64,000 bases of DNA from Cyclobacterium amurskyense (GTDB lineage Bacteria > Bacteroidota > Bacteroidia > Cytophagales > Cyclobacteriaceae). This document shows positions 53,836-61,913 of this stretch, piece by piece. A program made the position numbers and the translations under genes. Every line of letters begins with the position of its first letter. Position 1 is the stretch's first letter. The DNA is taken from positions 2,763,001 to 2,827,000 of the forward strand of contig NZ_CP012040.1 of the NCBI RefSeq assembly GCF_001050135.1, in the 5' to 3' direction. Below the pieces are notes generated by a model. It saw only the letters and a program-made list of their open reading frames with translations, had not been told where the DNA came from and ran no database searches.

Positions 53836-54141
53836 ACTTCCTTTTTATCCTATTTCAATGCTATTGCTTATAAGCTGGGCAATTTCTGCTGTTCTCCATT
53901 TCCAAAACTTTTATTATTTAGGGTGTGTCTTTCTTTGTTTCAGGGGAATGGATTATTAATAGTCGTTTAAATGGGTTGATAATAATATTTCTTTTACTTA
54001 TACTTACTAAATTAATAAGTTAGCCTAAAAACGCATTAATTATAGGCATAAAATCCTTGGCTTCGGCAGCACCCTATAAATTTATCCTTGATCTTTAATG
54101 CTGAATATGGTAAGAAGTGAAAGAACGATAAAAACAGATGA
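53836..54141. other. intergenic region upstream of the ABC export operon
   Basis: This 306-base region carries the promoter of the three-gene export system. The only structure I see is a 19-base inverted repeat at 54002-54020 (one mismatched pair), described separately. A short ATG frame immediately before the adaptor start ends after three codons. Confidence 0.4.
54002..54020. promoter_or_regulatory. near-perfect 19-bp inverted repeat, possible operator
   Basis: ACTTACTAAATTAATAAGT is symmetrical around its central base except for one pair. It lies about 120 bases before the adaptor gene of an export system, the kind of place where a TetR- or MarR-type repressor binds. No such repressor is adjacent, and the region is AT-rich, so chance is possible. 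Confidence 0.3.
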
Positions 54142-55224
54142 ATGAATAATTGTATTCGAGTTGTATTGCTGTTGTTTGTTTCCTCATTGTTCTCCTGCAG
54201 CAATAAGAAGGATGTAATTATTCCTGAATTAAAAAGCATAACAGAAAGTGTCTATGCATCAGGCTTTATAAAGAGTGAAAATCAATATGAAGTTCAGGGA
54301 AAGGTAAATGGTCCTATTAAAAAGGTATTTGTAGAGGAAGGCTCTTTGGTAAAAAAGGGGGATCCTATTTTTCAATTGGACAATGAAAACACAAAAATTG
54401 CTACTGAAAATGCGAGGCTTGCATCGGTGGCCGCTGATTTTTCGGTTAACGAAAATAAATTGCTTGATGCAGAAAATGCCATAGCTTTTGCAAAAAAGAA
54501 ATTGACCAATGACTCCATTTTGTATCTGCGACAAAAAAAGCTGTGGAGCAAAAGTATTGGGACTAAAGTGACTTTAGAAAAAAGGCTATTGGACTATGAA
54601 AATGCAAAATTGAACCTAGCAACTGCCCACACCAATTATGAGGAGGTCAAGAGGCAACTTGAACTACAGTCCGAACAAAGCAAAAATAATTTAGAGATCG
54701 CGAAATTATTGGAAAATGATTATGTCATTAAAAGTGAGGTAGATGGACGGGTTTATAAGGTAAATAGAGAAGAGGGGGACCTAATCAATGGTTCAGAGGC
54801 AGCGGCTGTGATTGGGGGTGCTGATTTTTTAATTGAACTGAATATTGATGAATTTGATAGAGTAAAAGTGAATAAAGGTCAGCGGGTTTTTATTAGAATG
54901 GATAGCTACCAGTCTCAAGTTTTCGAAGCTGAGATAATTTCCATTGATCCAATGATGAATTCAAGTACAAGGTCTTTTCAGGCAGAGGCGAAGTTTATCA
55001 AAAGGCCTGCCCAACTTTTTCCCAACCTGACAGTAGAGGCCAGTATTTTAATCCAAACCAAAGAAAAGGTTTTAACCATCCCAAGAAATTATTTATTCAA
55101 TGACTCTTCTGTGATACTGGAAGGGGGTGAAGTCCGGACGGTTTCAACAGGCCTAATGGATTATGATTTGGTAGAAATTAAAAATGGTATTGATGGAAAT
55201 ACAAGGATAGAATTGCCGGAATAA
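54142..55224 (+). CDS. HlyD/MacA-type periplasmic adaptor lipoprotein
   Basis: The 360-residue protein is the periplasmic adaptor of a tripartite export system. The lipobox is SSLFSC (lipidated Cys at residue 19). The lipoyl half is ENQYEVQGKVNGPIKKVFVE then GSLVKKGDPIFQLDNENTK. A helical hairpin from about residue 80 to 195 follows (ENKLLDAENAIAFAKKKLTN ... RQLELQSEQSKNNLEIAKLL), then the second lipoyl half YVIKSEVDGRVYKVNREEGD and a beta-barrel. Its stop overlaps the ATG of the permease gene by one base. No outer membrane TolC-like gene is in the window. Confidence 0.9.
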   Translation: MNNCIRVVLLLFVSSLFSCSNKKDVIIPELKSITESVYASGFIKSENQYEVQGKVNGPIKKVFVEEGSLVKKGDPIFQLDNENTKIATENARLASVAADFSVNENKLLDAENAIAFAKKKLTNDSILYLRQKKLWSKSIGTKVTLEKRLLDYENAKLNLATAHTNYEEVKRQLELQSEQSKNNLEIAKLLENDYVIKSEVDGRVYKVNREEGDLINGSEAAAVIGGADFLIELNIDEFDRVKVNKGQRVFIRMDSYQSQVFEAEIISIDPMMNSSTRSFQAEAKFIKRPAQLFPNLTVEASILIQTKEKVLTIPRNYLFNDSSVILEGGEVRTVSTGLMDYDLVEIKNGIDGNTRIELPE

Positions 55225-56483
55225 TGAAGGTCAAACACATCACAGAGATTTCCGGAGCCTTGATGAGAGCCAGATGGAAGCAGACATTTGTTGCTGCTGT
55301 GGGGGTGACTTTCAGCATAGCTTTGTTTATTTCCTTATTGGGTTTTATGGAGGGTTTAAACCAACTATTGGATGGGATAGTGTTGAATAGAACCCCACAT
55401 ATAAGACTTTACAATGATATCCTTCCTTCCAAAATACAACCTATTGAGTTGAGTGAAGATTTCAAAGACCATTATAACTTTATAAGCTCAGTAAAACCTA
55501 CCAATTCGCGAAAAGAAATATACAATGCTCCCCAAATAATCAATAAGCTTTCTATGGATAACAGGGTATTGGGAGTGGCCCCCAAAGTAACTGCTCAAGT
55601 TTTCTATAACTTAGGCAATATAGATTTGAATGGGATAATAAATGGGATAGATCCCGCGAAGGAAGCAGCTTATTTTTCCTTCAATGATTATGTCTTTGCT
55701 GGAAATTCTTTGGACCTCAATCATGTAAACAATAACATAATTTTGGGTCAAGGAGCTGCCAATACCATGCGGGCTAAGGTTGGTGATATTGTCACGGTCA
55801 CAAGCACAGAAGGAGAGCAGTTTTCCTTAAAAGTCATTGGGTTTTTTCAGTCTGGTATCTCTGAGATAGACAAAGTGCAGAGTTTTGCCAGCTTGTCAAC
55901 TACTCAGAAAATACTTGGTGAAAATAATAATTACATCAGTGACATTCAAGTAAAACTAAAGGACCTAAACCGGGCGCCGGCAATTGCCAAAGAATATGAG
56001 CACTTCTTTAAAATTGATGCAGAGGATATTCAAACGGCCAATGCTCAGTTTGAAACCGGAAGCGGAGTGCGGTCTATTATTTCCTACGCTGTAGGGATTA
56101 CCTTATTGATAGTATCGGGATTTGGTATATATAATATTCTTAATATGCTTATATATGAAAAAATGGATACCATTGCCATACTTAAGGCTACGGGGTTTGC
56201 CGGTAATGATGTTAAGAAGATTTTCATTTCAATCTCTTTGAGTATTGGTGTTGTTGGCGGATTTGCAGGTGTGCTTTTTGGTTTCATGCTTTCCTTAACC
56301 ATAGATGCCATCCCCTTTGACTCTCCAACCATGCCGACGGTAACTACTTATCCGATTGATTATGGTATTCAATATTATTCCATAGCCGCAATATTCGCTT
56401 TGGTGACTACTTTTTTGGCTGGCTGGTTCCCTGCCAAAAAAGCAAGTAAGGTTGACCCTGTAGTCATTATTAGAGGGAAATAA
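55224..56483 (+). CDS. MacB/FtsX-type ABC transporter permease
   Basis: The 419-residue permease has the MacB/LolC layout: one N-terminal helix (ARWKQTFVAAVGVTFSIALF), a long periplasmic domain of about 230 residues (DNRVLGVAPKVTAQVFYNLG, NIILGQGAANTMRAKVGDIV), then three C-terminal helices (ISYAVGITLLIVSGFGIYNI, VGGFAGVLFGFMLSLTIDAI, YSIAAIFALVTTFLAGWFPA) and the closing PAKKASKVDPVVIIRGK. The mechanotransmission family member drives periplasmic substrates out with its adaptor. The ATPase gene starts at the base after its stop codon. Confidence 0.93.
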   Translation: MKVKHITEISGALMRARWKQTFVAAVGVTFSIALFISLLGFMEGLNQLLDGIVLNRTPHIRLYNDILPSKIQPIELSEDFKDHYNFISSVKPTNSRKEIYNAPQIINKLSMDNRVLGVAPKVTAQVFYNLGNIDLNGIINGIDPAKEAAYFSFNDYVFAGNSLDLNHVNNNIILGQGAANTMRAKVGDIVTVTSTEGEQFSLKVIGFFQSGISEIDKVQSFASLSTTQKILGENNNYISDIQVKLKDLNRAPAIAKEYEHFFKIDAEDIQTANAQFETGSGVRSIISYAVGITLLIVSGFGIYNILNMLIYEKMDTIAILKATGFAGNDVKKIFISISLSIGVVGGFAGVLFGFMLSLTIDAIPFDSPTMPTVTTYPIDYGIQYYSIAAIFALVTTFLAGWFPAKKASKVDPVVIIRGK

Positions 56484-57167
56484 ATGGAAAACAATATTAT
56501 TTTAGAGGCCAAGTCCATCAGCAAATCATTTTTAAACCCCGTAAAAGTTGATGTTTTGAAAGATGTTTCATTCAGCCTTTCCAGAGGGGAGTATGCTTCT
56601 ATTATTGGTAAATCAGGCAGTGGGAAATCTACTTTGCTTTATATTCTCTCCACCATGGATTCAGACTTTACAGGAGACCTTATTATAGATGGGATAAGTG
56701 TCAAAGGCAAATCAGAAAAGCAATTGGCGGCAATACGAAATGAGAAGATCGGCTTTGTGTTTCAATTTCATTACTTGTTAAATGAGTTTTCGACTTTGAA
56801 GAATGTGATGTTACCCGGCTTTAAGTTAGATAAATTAAGTGAAGAAGAATTAGAACACAATGCCTATGGATTCCTGAAAGATTTAGGCATAGAGAAATTG
56901 GCGCATAAAATGGCTTATCAATTGTCTGGTGGAGAAAAACAGCGGGTGGCCATAGCCAGAGCCATGATCAATGATCCGCTGATTATCATGTGTGACGAGC
57001 CTACAGGTAATTTGGACAGCAAAAATGCTGACATTGTGTTTAACATATTTAAAGAACTTACCGAGGCCTACAACAAAACACTTTTGGTGGTGACTCATGA
57101 TATGGAATTTGCACACAAAACATCACGCATCATTGAATTGGGTGATGGTAAGCTTTTGAGAGGATGA
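56484..57167 (+). CDS. LolD/MacB-type ABC transporter ATPase
   Basis: The 227-residue ATPase energises the permease encoded just upstream. Walker A is GKSGSGKSTLL (residues 38-48), the Q loop is VFQFHYLLNEFSTLKNV, the signature is QLSGGEKQRVAIARAM, Walker B is IIMCDEPTGNLDSKN, and the switch His is in LVVTHDMEFAH. The Q-loop/FQ-N-L pattern is typical of the LolD/MacB group. Adaptor, permease and ATPase are linked without gaps, so they form one operon. Cargo is unknown: a lipoprotein, peptide or drug could be exported. Confidence 0.94.
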   Translation: MENNIILEAKSISKSFLNPVKVDVLKDVSFSLSRGEYASIIGKSGSGKSTLLYILSTMDSDFTGDLIIDGISVKGKSEKQLAAIRNEKIGFVFQFHYLLNEFSTLKNVMLPGFKLDKLSEEELEHNAYGFLKDLGIEKLAHKMAYQLSGGEKQRVAIARAMINDPLIIMCDEPTGNLDSKNADIVFNIFKELTEAYNKTLLVVTHDMEFAHKTSRIIELGDGKLLRG

Positions 57168-57332
57168 TTTATTTCCTGATTTTCATATTGTCTGCTTTTA
57201 TATAAATCGAGCCAGATTTTTTTTATACAAAATTCAAAAACATATAAAGTCCTGCATAAAACCCCAATTATTTTTTATAACCATGGGTTATCACTACATT
57301 GGTAGTTGGTTTATTGCCTGGACTAATCTAAG

Positions 57333-57549
57333 TTAAACCCGGATTATGTTTTAGAATTTCTCCGTCCTGACAATGTCAGGGGTGAAGCCTGTCCCGTGTT
57401 TACGGGAAGTGTTGCAATCGCAAGAAAATCAGGCTGTTTGGAGATTTTAGCATAGCACCGCTATGGTGAAATTGAAAACAGCAACGAAGTGGCTGATTTT
57501 AAAGCGATTTCAGCACGTAATAGAATGTCTATTGCATATTTCGGGTTAA
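57333..57549 (+). repeat. ~215-bp dispersed structured repeat, copy B
   Basis: The reverse complement of this segment matches 16321-16535 at about 90% by eye, with the same internal hairpins (CCTGACAATGTCAGG, TCCCGTGTTTACGGGA, CATAGCACCGCTATG). The two copies are in opposite orientation, 41 kb apart. The 165 bases between the ATPase stop and this repeat hold only ATAACCATGGGTTAT, a small palindrome. Confidence 0.85.
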
Positions 57550-57557
57550 AGGGGCCT

Positions 57558-57602
57558 GGTTTTAAAGTGATTTCATCACGTATTGGAAGGTCTATTGTAT
57601 AA
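57558..57602 (+). repeat. partial tandem copy of the end of the 215-bp repeat
   Basis: TTTTAAAGTGATTTCATCAC and the following GTATTGGAAGGTCTATTGTATA repeat, with several changes, the last part of copy B (TTTTAAAGCGATTTCAGCAC, GTAATAGAATGTCTATTGCATA). It lies just before the next lipoprotein gene and probably covers its promoter region. Confidence 0.6.
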
Positions 57603-57624
57603 TGACTCTCAAGCTATATAAATA

Positions 57625-58707
57625 ATGATAAGTAGGAAAATAATGGTGATTGTCTTTTTTGCATTAGGCTTATTCAATGCCTGTCAGGACAAAGGAGGGA
57701 CTGAACAAGCGGGTGGTTTGCAAACCATTCGGATTGAACATAACAATCAAACAGAGCTGTTTTTAGAGGATGTTGCAGCAAATTACACCAGCATTCCTTT
57801 AGAGATGACTGAAGAAAGTTTAATAGGTTATATCCATAATGTTGCTGTCTCTGAAGATTTCCTGTATATCAATTATGCAAAAGGTATACTTCAATTTAAC
57901 CATGCAGGGAAGTATATCAAAAAAATAGGAGAAAATGGGGAAGCTCCGGGAAACTACAGACAGGTAAGGTCCATGATTATTGATCCAATGGATCAGTCAA
58001 TTATTGCTGCAGACGCGAGGTTTAGAAAGAGCTTTAAATTCAGTGAAGATGGAGATTTATTGGCTGAATCTGAAATTTTGTCATCCCCACCCATTTATAT
58101 TACCCCAATACCTGAGGGCTATATGGTGATAACTGATGACAATACTCAAGATGAAGCTTTGGGGCTTGTTTCAATTAATGAGATTTTCAAACAAGACAGG
58201 GATTTCGTTAAAATAGATAGCCTAAAACCTTTAAAAGCAAAGATTGAAAAGATTTTTCATACTATTTGGAGACATCCTTCCTTTATAACAAGGGCTGATT
58301 CCACTGCTTATTTCTTTTTTCCGATTGGCACTCTCAAGGAACAGGTAGAAAGAGATACACTGTTTCAGATAAATGAAAACGGTGATTTTATTCCCCATTT
58401 AAAATTCCAATTCTCAGAAAACGTAATCAATGAGGAAGGGAAGAGGGTGTTTTTCATTGAAAAGATTGAAGTCAATGAAGCCTACTATTTGGTGACCTAT
58501 CATTATGAAGGGAATTATTATCTTTTTGGTTACGATAGGAAAAAGGATAGTTCTTGGCTGGTAAAGGATGGATTGAGGGTAAAGAACCTGGAAGGGCATT
58601 ATCTCCCAAAGTCAAATGGAATTTCTTATTTAATGACGGAGGGAGTTTCTGAATTAAAAGGTGAAGAACCAAATCCTATTATTCATTTGATTGATTGGGG
58701 GAAATAG
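57625..58707 (+). CDS. six-bladed beta-propeller lipoprotein
   Basis: The 360-residue lipoprotein (LGLFNAC, lipidated Cys at residue 20) has propeller-type strands: YIHNVAVSEDFLYINYAKGI, LQFNHAGKYIKKIGENGEAP and GNYRQVRSMIIDPMDQSIIA. It has the same architecture as the propeller lipoprotein at 51590 but is clearly diverged, so the two are distant paralogues. The function is unknown; family members may bind ligands at the cell surface. The repeat pair at 57333-57602 ends 22 bases before its ATG, so any promoter must lie inside or next to the repeat. Confidence 0.83.
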   Translation: MISRKIMVIVFFALGLFNACQDKGGTEQAGGLQTIRIEHNNQTELFLEDVAANYTSIPLEMTEESLIGYIHNVAVSEDFLYINYAKGILQFNHAGKYIKKIGENGEAPGNYRQVRSMIIDPMDQSIIAADARFRKSFKFSEDGDLLAESEILSSPPIYITPIPEGYMVITDDNTQDEALGLVSINEIFKQDRDFVKIDSLKPLKAKIEKIFHTIWRHPSFITRADSTAYFFFPIGTLKEQVERDTLFQINENGDFIPHLKFQFSENVINEEGKRVFFIEKIEVNEAYYLVTYHYEGNYYLFGYDRKKDSSWLVKDGLRVKNLEGHYLPKSNGISYLMTEGVSELKGEEPNPIIHLIDWGK

Positions 58708-58844
58708 AAGTTTGCTCATTTTATTTCTTACCTACCCATTTTCCTAAAGAAATAACATATGATCCTAATTATGGAAATTGATATTTTATTAACTATTGAT
58801 AAGCCATCTTTTGTTAGGTATTAGTTGATTTGGCCTCTTACGAT

Positions 58845-59444
58845 ATGAAAAGATTTTTAGTTTTACTCAGTCTTGTTGTTCTAACAAATATTCCGTTTTC
58901 ATGTGTTGATGATTGTGGGCCTTCTAATCCCATGGAGTCCAAAATCACCGAGTTGTATGTCCTAGTAGGAAGCTTAACTTCTACTGGTTTTATAACAACA
59001 AAATCTACTGACTTTGAGCTAGCGGCCATTCAAATTAGGATTGCTGACCTGGATTATACTGAAGTCATGGCATCCATTGCTCGACCTCGATTTTCCTTTA
59101 TTAATGCAGCCATAGCTTGCAGTCCCCGCTTACCTGAACCAACTCAGGCAATTGAATCAATGGTCATCACCTCTGAATCAACTGTGTATGCTCAAGGGAA
59201 TGAATTCTTGCCAGGGGAACAACTGAATGAGTTATTTAAAATAAATGGAAACCTAACGATAGCTGAGTATATCACAAAGCAAAAAAGTGATATTGAGCTT
59301 TTTGGAAATATTGGCTCAAGTATTAATTTGCAACTGTTAGAGCAACCTGATAGTACCATCAATCAAACCTTCACCTTTGATATTAAATTTTCTGATTTGA
59401 GTGAGATGGTTGTAATAAGTGAGGTTTTTGAAGTGAATAACTAA
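58845..59444 (+). CDS. hypothetical lipoprotein
   Basis: The 199-residue protein begins at ATG 58845; the frame extends five codons upstream to a TTG, which I do not use. The lipobox is NIPFSC (lipidated Cys at about residue 20) followed by VDDCGPSNPMESKITELYVL. The mature domain is beta-rich with two more cysteines (the DCGP Cys and the one in NAAIACSPRLPEP), and ends with NQTFTFDIKFSDLSEMVVIS. I do not recognise a function. It may belong to the small Bacteroidota lipoprotein families with a DCG start, but that assignment is uncertain. It is a single gene upstream of the convergent DeoR-type regulator. Confidence 0.65.
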   Translation: MKRFLVLLSLVVLTNIPFSCVDDCGPSNPMESKITELYVLVGSLTSTGFITTKSTDFELAAIQIRIADLDYTEVMASIARPRFSFINAAIACSPRLPEPTQAIESMVITSESTVYAQGNEFLPGEQLNELFKINGNLTIAEYITKQKSDIELFGNIGSSINLQLLEQPDSTINQTFTFDIKFSDLSEMVVISEVFEVNN

Positions 59445-59482
59445 AAATTTGCTAGGTTTATTTTCCCTAGAAAGCGAATCAT

Positions 59483-60244
59483 TTAGACCAGAATCACTTT
59501 AACTCCTTTTTCTTCGAGCATCTCTACGTAGTGTACGGAGAGCTTCTTATCTACGATCAAGGTGTCTATGTCTTCAAGGTTGGCAATCTTTCCAAAGCTC
59601 TTTTTACCAAATTTACTACTGTCTGCTAAAACTATGGTTTTTTGGGCAGAAGCAATCATAATGCTGTTTAGATGTGCTTCCAATAAATTGGAGGTGGTTA
59701 GACCAAATTCCGGGTCAATGCCATCAACACTGATAAATAATTTACTGCAAGCAAAATCTTTAATCATGTTTTCTGCAAAATGCCCTACTACAGAACTACT
59801 GCTTTTGCGAACAACACCGCCCAACTGAACAACCTCTGTCTCTTTCAAATCCAATAAGGCCATACTGACGTTCATGGCGGCTGTTAGAACAGTTAAGGAA
59901 AGTGACTTGGGTATTGATTGAGCAAAAGCCAAGACTGTAGTCCCAGATCCAATAATAATCACATCATTCTGATGTAGAAAGTCCGTGGCTCTTTTGGCAA
60001 TTGCATTTTTTTGACTGACCTGCACCAGTCTTTTTTCAGTGACGGGTTTATCGTTGACGTATGGTGAAACGGGAGTGGCACTTCCATGGGTTCTAAATAG
60101 TAAACCTTTTTCTTCCAGGATCCTCAAGTCTTTTCTAACAGTTACCATGGTAACATCCATTTCTCTGCTCAAAGCGGCTACGCTCACATAGCCAGCCTCT
60201 TCCAGCTTGTCCAATATGTATTTGTGTCTTTTAGCAATTATCAT
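59483..60244 (-). CDS. DeoR/GlpR family transcriptional regulator
   Basis: The 253-residue repressor has the DeoR layout. The N-terminal winged helix reads KRHKYILDKLEEAGYVSVAA then LSREMDVTMVTVRKDLRILE (recognition helix about residues 28-42). The sugar-phosphate-binding C-terminal domain has DVIIIGSGTTVLAFAQSIP and LFISVDGIDPEFGLTTSNLL, with the phosphate loop VLADSSKFGKKSF. I use ATG 60244 because the longer frame to 60268 would start with TTG. It is divergent from glpD-glpK-glpF, which suggests control of glycerol use by glycerol 3-phosphate. That is inference from position and family. Confidence 0.9.
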   Translation of the reverse strand: MIIAKRHKYILDKLEEAGYVSVAALSREMDVTMVTVRKDLRILEEKGLLFRTHGSATPVSPYVNDKPVTEKRLVQVSQKNAIAKRATDFLHQNDVIIIGSGTTVLAFAQSIPKSLSLTVLTAAMNVSMALLDLKETEVVQLGGVVRKSSSSVVGHFAENMIKDFACSKLFISVDGIDPEFGLTTSNLLEAHLNSIMIASAQKTIVLADSSKFGKKSFGKIANLEDIDTLIVDKKLSVHYVEMLEEKGVKVILV

Positions 60245-60281
60245 ATTAAGAGAAATAATAGAGCCCAAATATACGAAAATG

Positions 60282-60323
60282 ATTTCCTTTTGTTTCTTTT
60301 TATTTCCTTTTGTGTTACTTTAG
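60282..60323 (+). promoter_or_regulatory. direct-repeat operator and candidate glp promoter
   Basis: ATTTCCTTTTGT occurs twice, at 60282-60293 and 60302-60313 (period 20), with another TTTC between the copies. Tandem TTTC boxes are a common DeoR-family operator form. TTG (60290-60292), 23 bases, then TACTTTAG (60316-60323, one base off consensus) could be the glpD promoter, so a repressor bound to the repeats would block it. Confidence 0.5.
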
Positions 60324-60341
60324 TGAGGTAAAAAGGTGGCA

Positions 60342-61907
60342 ATGAATAGAAAAGACAGTTTATCAATTATTGAAGACGAAAAGGGAGTCTGGGACCTAGT
60401 GATAATAGGTGGTGGAGCTTCCGGATTAGGGGTTGCATTGGACGCTTTGTCCAGAGGTTTGAAGGTTTTATTGTTGGAGAAATCTGATTTTGCTAAAGGC
60501 ACTTCGAGTAGGAGTACCAAGCTTGTTCATGGAGGGGTTAGATACCTTGCCCAGGGAGAAGTAGGCTTGGTTTTGGAAGCGCTGAGGGAGAGAGGCAGGT
60601 TATTGAAAAATGCACCACATTTAACAATCAACCAACCATTTGTTATTCCGTTGTATTCTTTTTTTGATCGGCTGAAATATGGTGTAGGGTTAAAAATTTA
60701 CGATTGGATGGCTGGTAGCTTGCGTTTGGGGAAATCCAAGTTTGTTTCCAGAGAAGACACTATAAAAAGGTTGCCGCAAATTCGACAAAAAGGTCTTAAA
60801 GGTGGTATTTTATACCATGATGGACAGTTTGATGATGCGCGACTTGCCTTGGTGATCGCCAAGACCTGTATTGAAATGGGAGGTTCTATACTCAATTATG
60901 CTAGGGTGAACAAGTTGAGCAAAGATGAAACTGGTAAGATTAATGGGGTAGTTTTTAGGGACTTGATTGGTAAGAAAAATTATAAGGTTTCCACCAAATC
61001 TGTGGTTAATGCTACGGGAGTTTTTGCAGATAAGATTTTGCAAATGGACAATCCCGAAGCCCGTAAGATGATCCAACCTAGCCAGGGTATCCATCTTGTG
61101 ATGGACAATTCTTTTTTGGGTGGAGATGATGCTTTGATGATTCCTGAGACCTCCGATGGGAGAGTGCTTTTTGCTGTTCCATGGGAAGGGAAGTTGGTGG
61201 TCGGAACTACCGATACTTTGGTGAAGAAACCAAAAATGGAGCCTAGACCTTTGGCCTCTGAAATTAATTTTATTCTGGAAACCGCCAGTAATTACTTAGT
61301 AAAACCACCCAAAAGATCCGATGTTTTGTCTGTCTTTGCAGGACTTAGGCCACTTGCAGCTCCAAAAGAGGGCAGTACCAAGACTAAGGAAATATCCAGA
61401 AGTCATAAGGTTATAGTCTCTAAGAGTAAACTGATAACCATAACTGGTGGCAAGTGGACTACTTTCAGAAAAATGGGAGAAGACACTGTGGATGCTCATT
61501 TTAAGAACAATAATCTGACTGCAATAGAAAGTACATCTGCTAGCAAACATTTGCATGGGTATAGCCTTAAGGAGGTTGATGGGCATTTGAAACTATATGG
61601 TAGCGATGCTTCATTTATTCTTGACTTACAGAAGCAAAATCCTGAATGGGCTGAGCGAATTCATGAGGATTACCCTTATACGGGAGCAGAGGTAGTATGG
61701 GCAGTTCGTGAGGAAATGGCCCAAAAGATTGAAGATTTTCTCTCCCGACGATGTAGAATTTTATTGCTTGACGCCAAAGCTTCGATGCAAATGGCACCCA
61801 AGGTGGCCGCAATCATGGCAAAAGAACTTGGGAATGATGATGAATGGATAACCGAAGAGTTAGAAGAATTTTATAAATTAGCCAGAAAGTATTTAATTAA
61901 CATCTAA
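60342..61907 (+). CDS. glpD: aerobic glycerol-3-phosphate dehydrogenase
   Basis: GlpD oxidises glycerol 3-phosphate to dihydroxyacetone phosphate and passes electrons to quinone at the membrane. From ATG 60342 it has 521 residues; a GTG two codons upstream is possible. The FAD-binding start is DLVIIGGGASGLGVALDALS (about residues 17-36). The family motifs KGTSSRSTKLVHGGVRYLAQ and GVRYLAQGEVGLVLEALRER are intact, as are FAVPWEGKLVVGTTDT and ITGGKWTTFRKMGEDTVD. The C-terminal GlpD domain (TGAEVVWAVREEMAQKIEDF) is complete. glpK starts 6 bases after its stop. Confidence 0.95.
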   Translation: MNRKDSLSIIEDEKGVWDLVIIGGGASGLGVALDALSRGLKVLLLEKSDFAKGTSSRSTKLVHGGVRYLAQGEVGLVLEALRERGRLLKNAPHLTINQPFVIPLYSFFDRLKYGVGLKIYDWMAGSLRLGKSKFVSREDTIKRLPQIRQKGLKGGILYHDGQFDDARLALVIAKTCIEMGGSILNYARVNKLSKDETGKINGVVFRDLIGKKNYKVSTKSVVNATGVFADKILQMDNPEARKMIQPSQGIHLVMDNSFLGGDDALMIPETSDGRVLFAVPWEGKLVVGTTDTLVKKPKMEPRPLASEINFILETASNYLVKPPKRSDVLSVFAGLRPLAAPKEGSTKTKEISRSHKVIVSKSKLITITGGKWTTFRKMGEDTVDAHFKNNNLTAIESTSASKHLHGYSLKEVDGHLKLYGSDASFILDLQKQNPEWAERIHEDYPYTGAEVVWAVREEMAQKIEDFLSRRCRILLLDAKASMQMAPKVAAIMAKELGNDDEWITEELEEFYKLARKYLINI

Positions 61908-61913
61908 AACCCA

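Noticed and set aside
58830..58844. 5-residue extension of the small lipoprotein
   Set aside because: It begins with TTG and adds residues before a signal peptide that is already complete from ATG 58845.
60245..60268. 8-residue extension of the DeoR-type regulator
   Set aside because: It starts with TTG; the ATG at 60244 gives the usual DeoR start before the winged helix.
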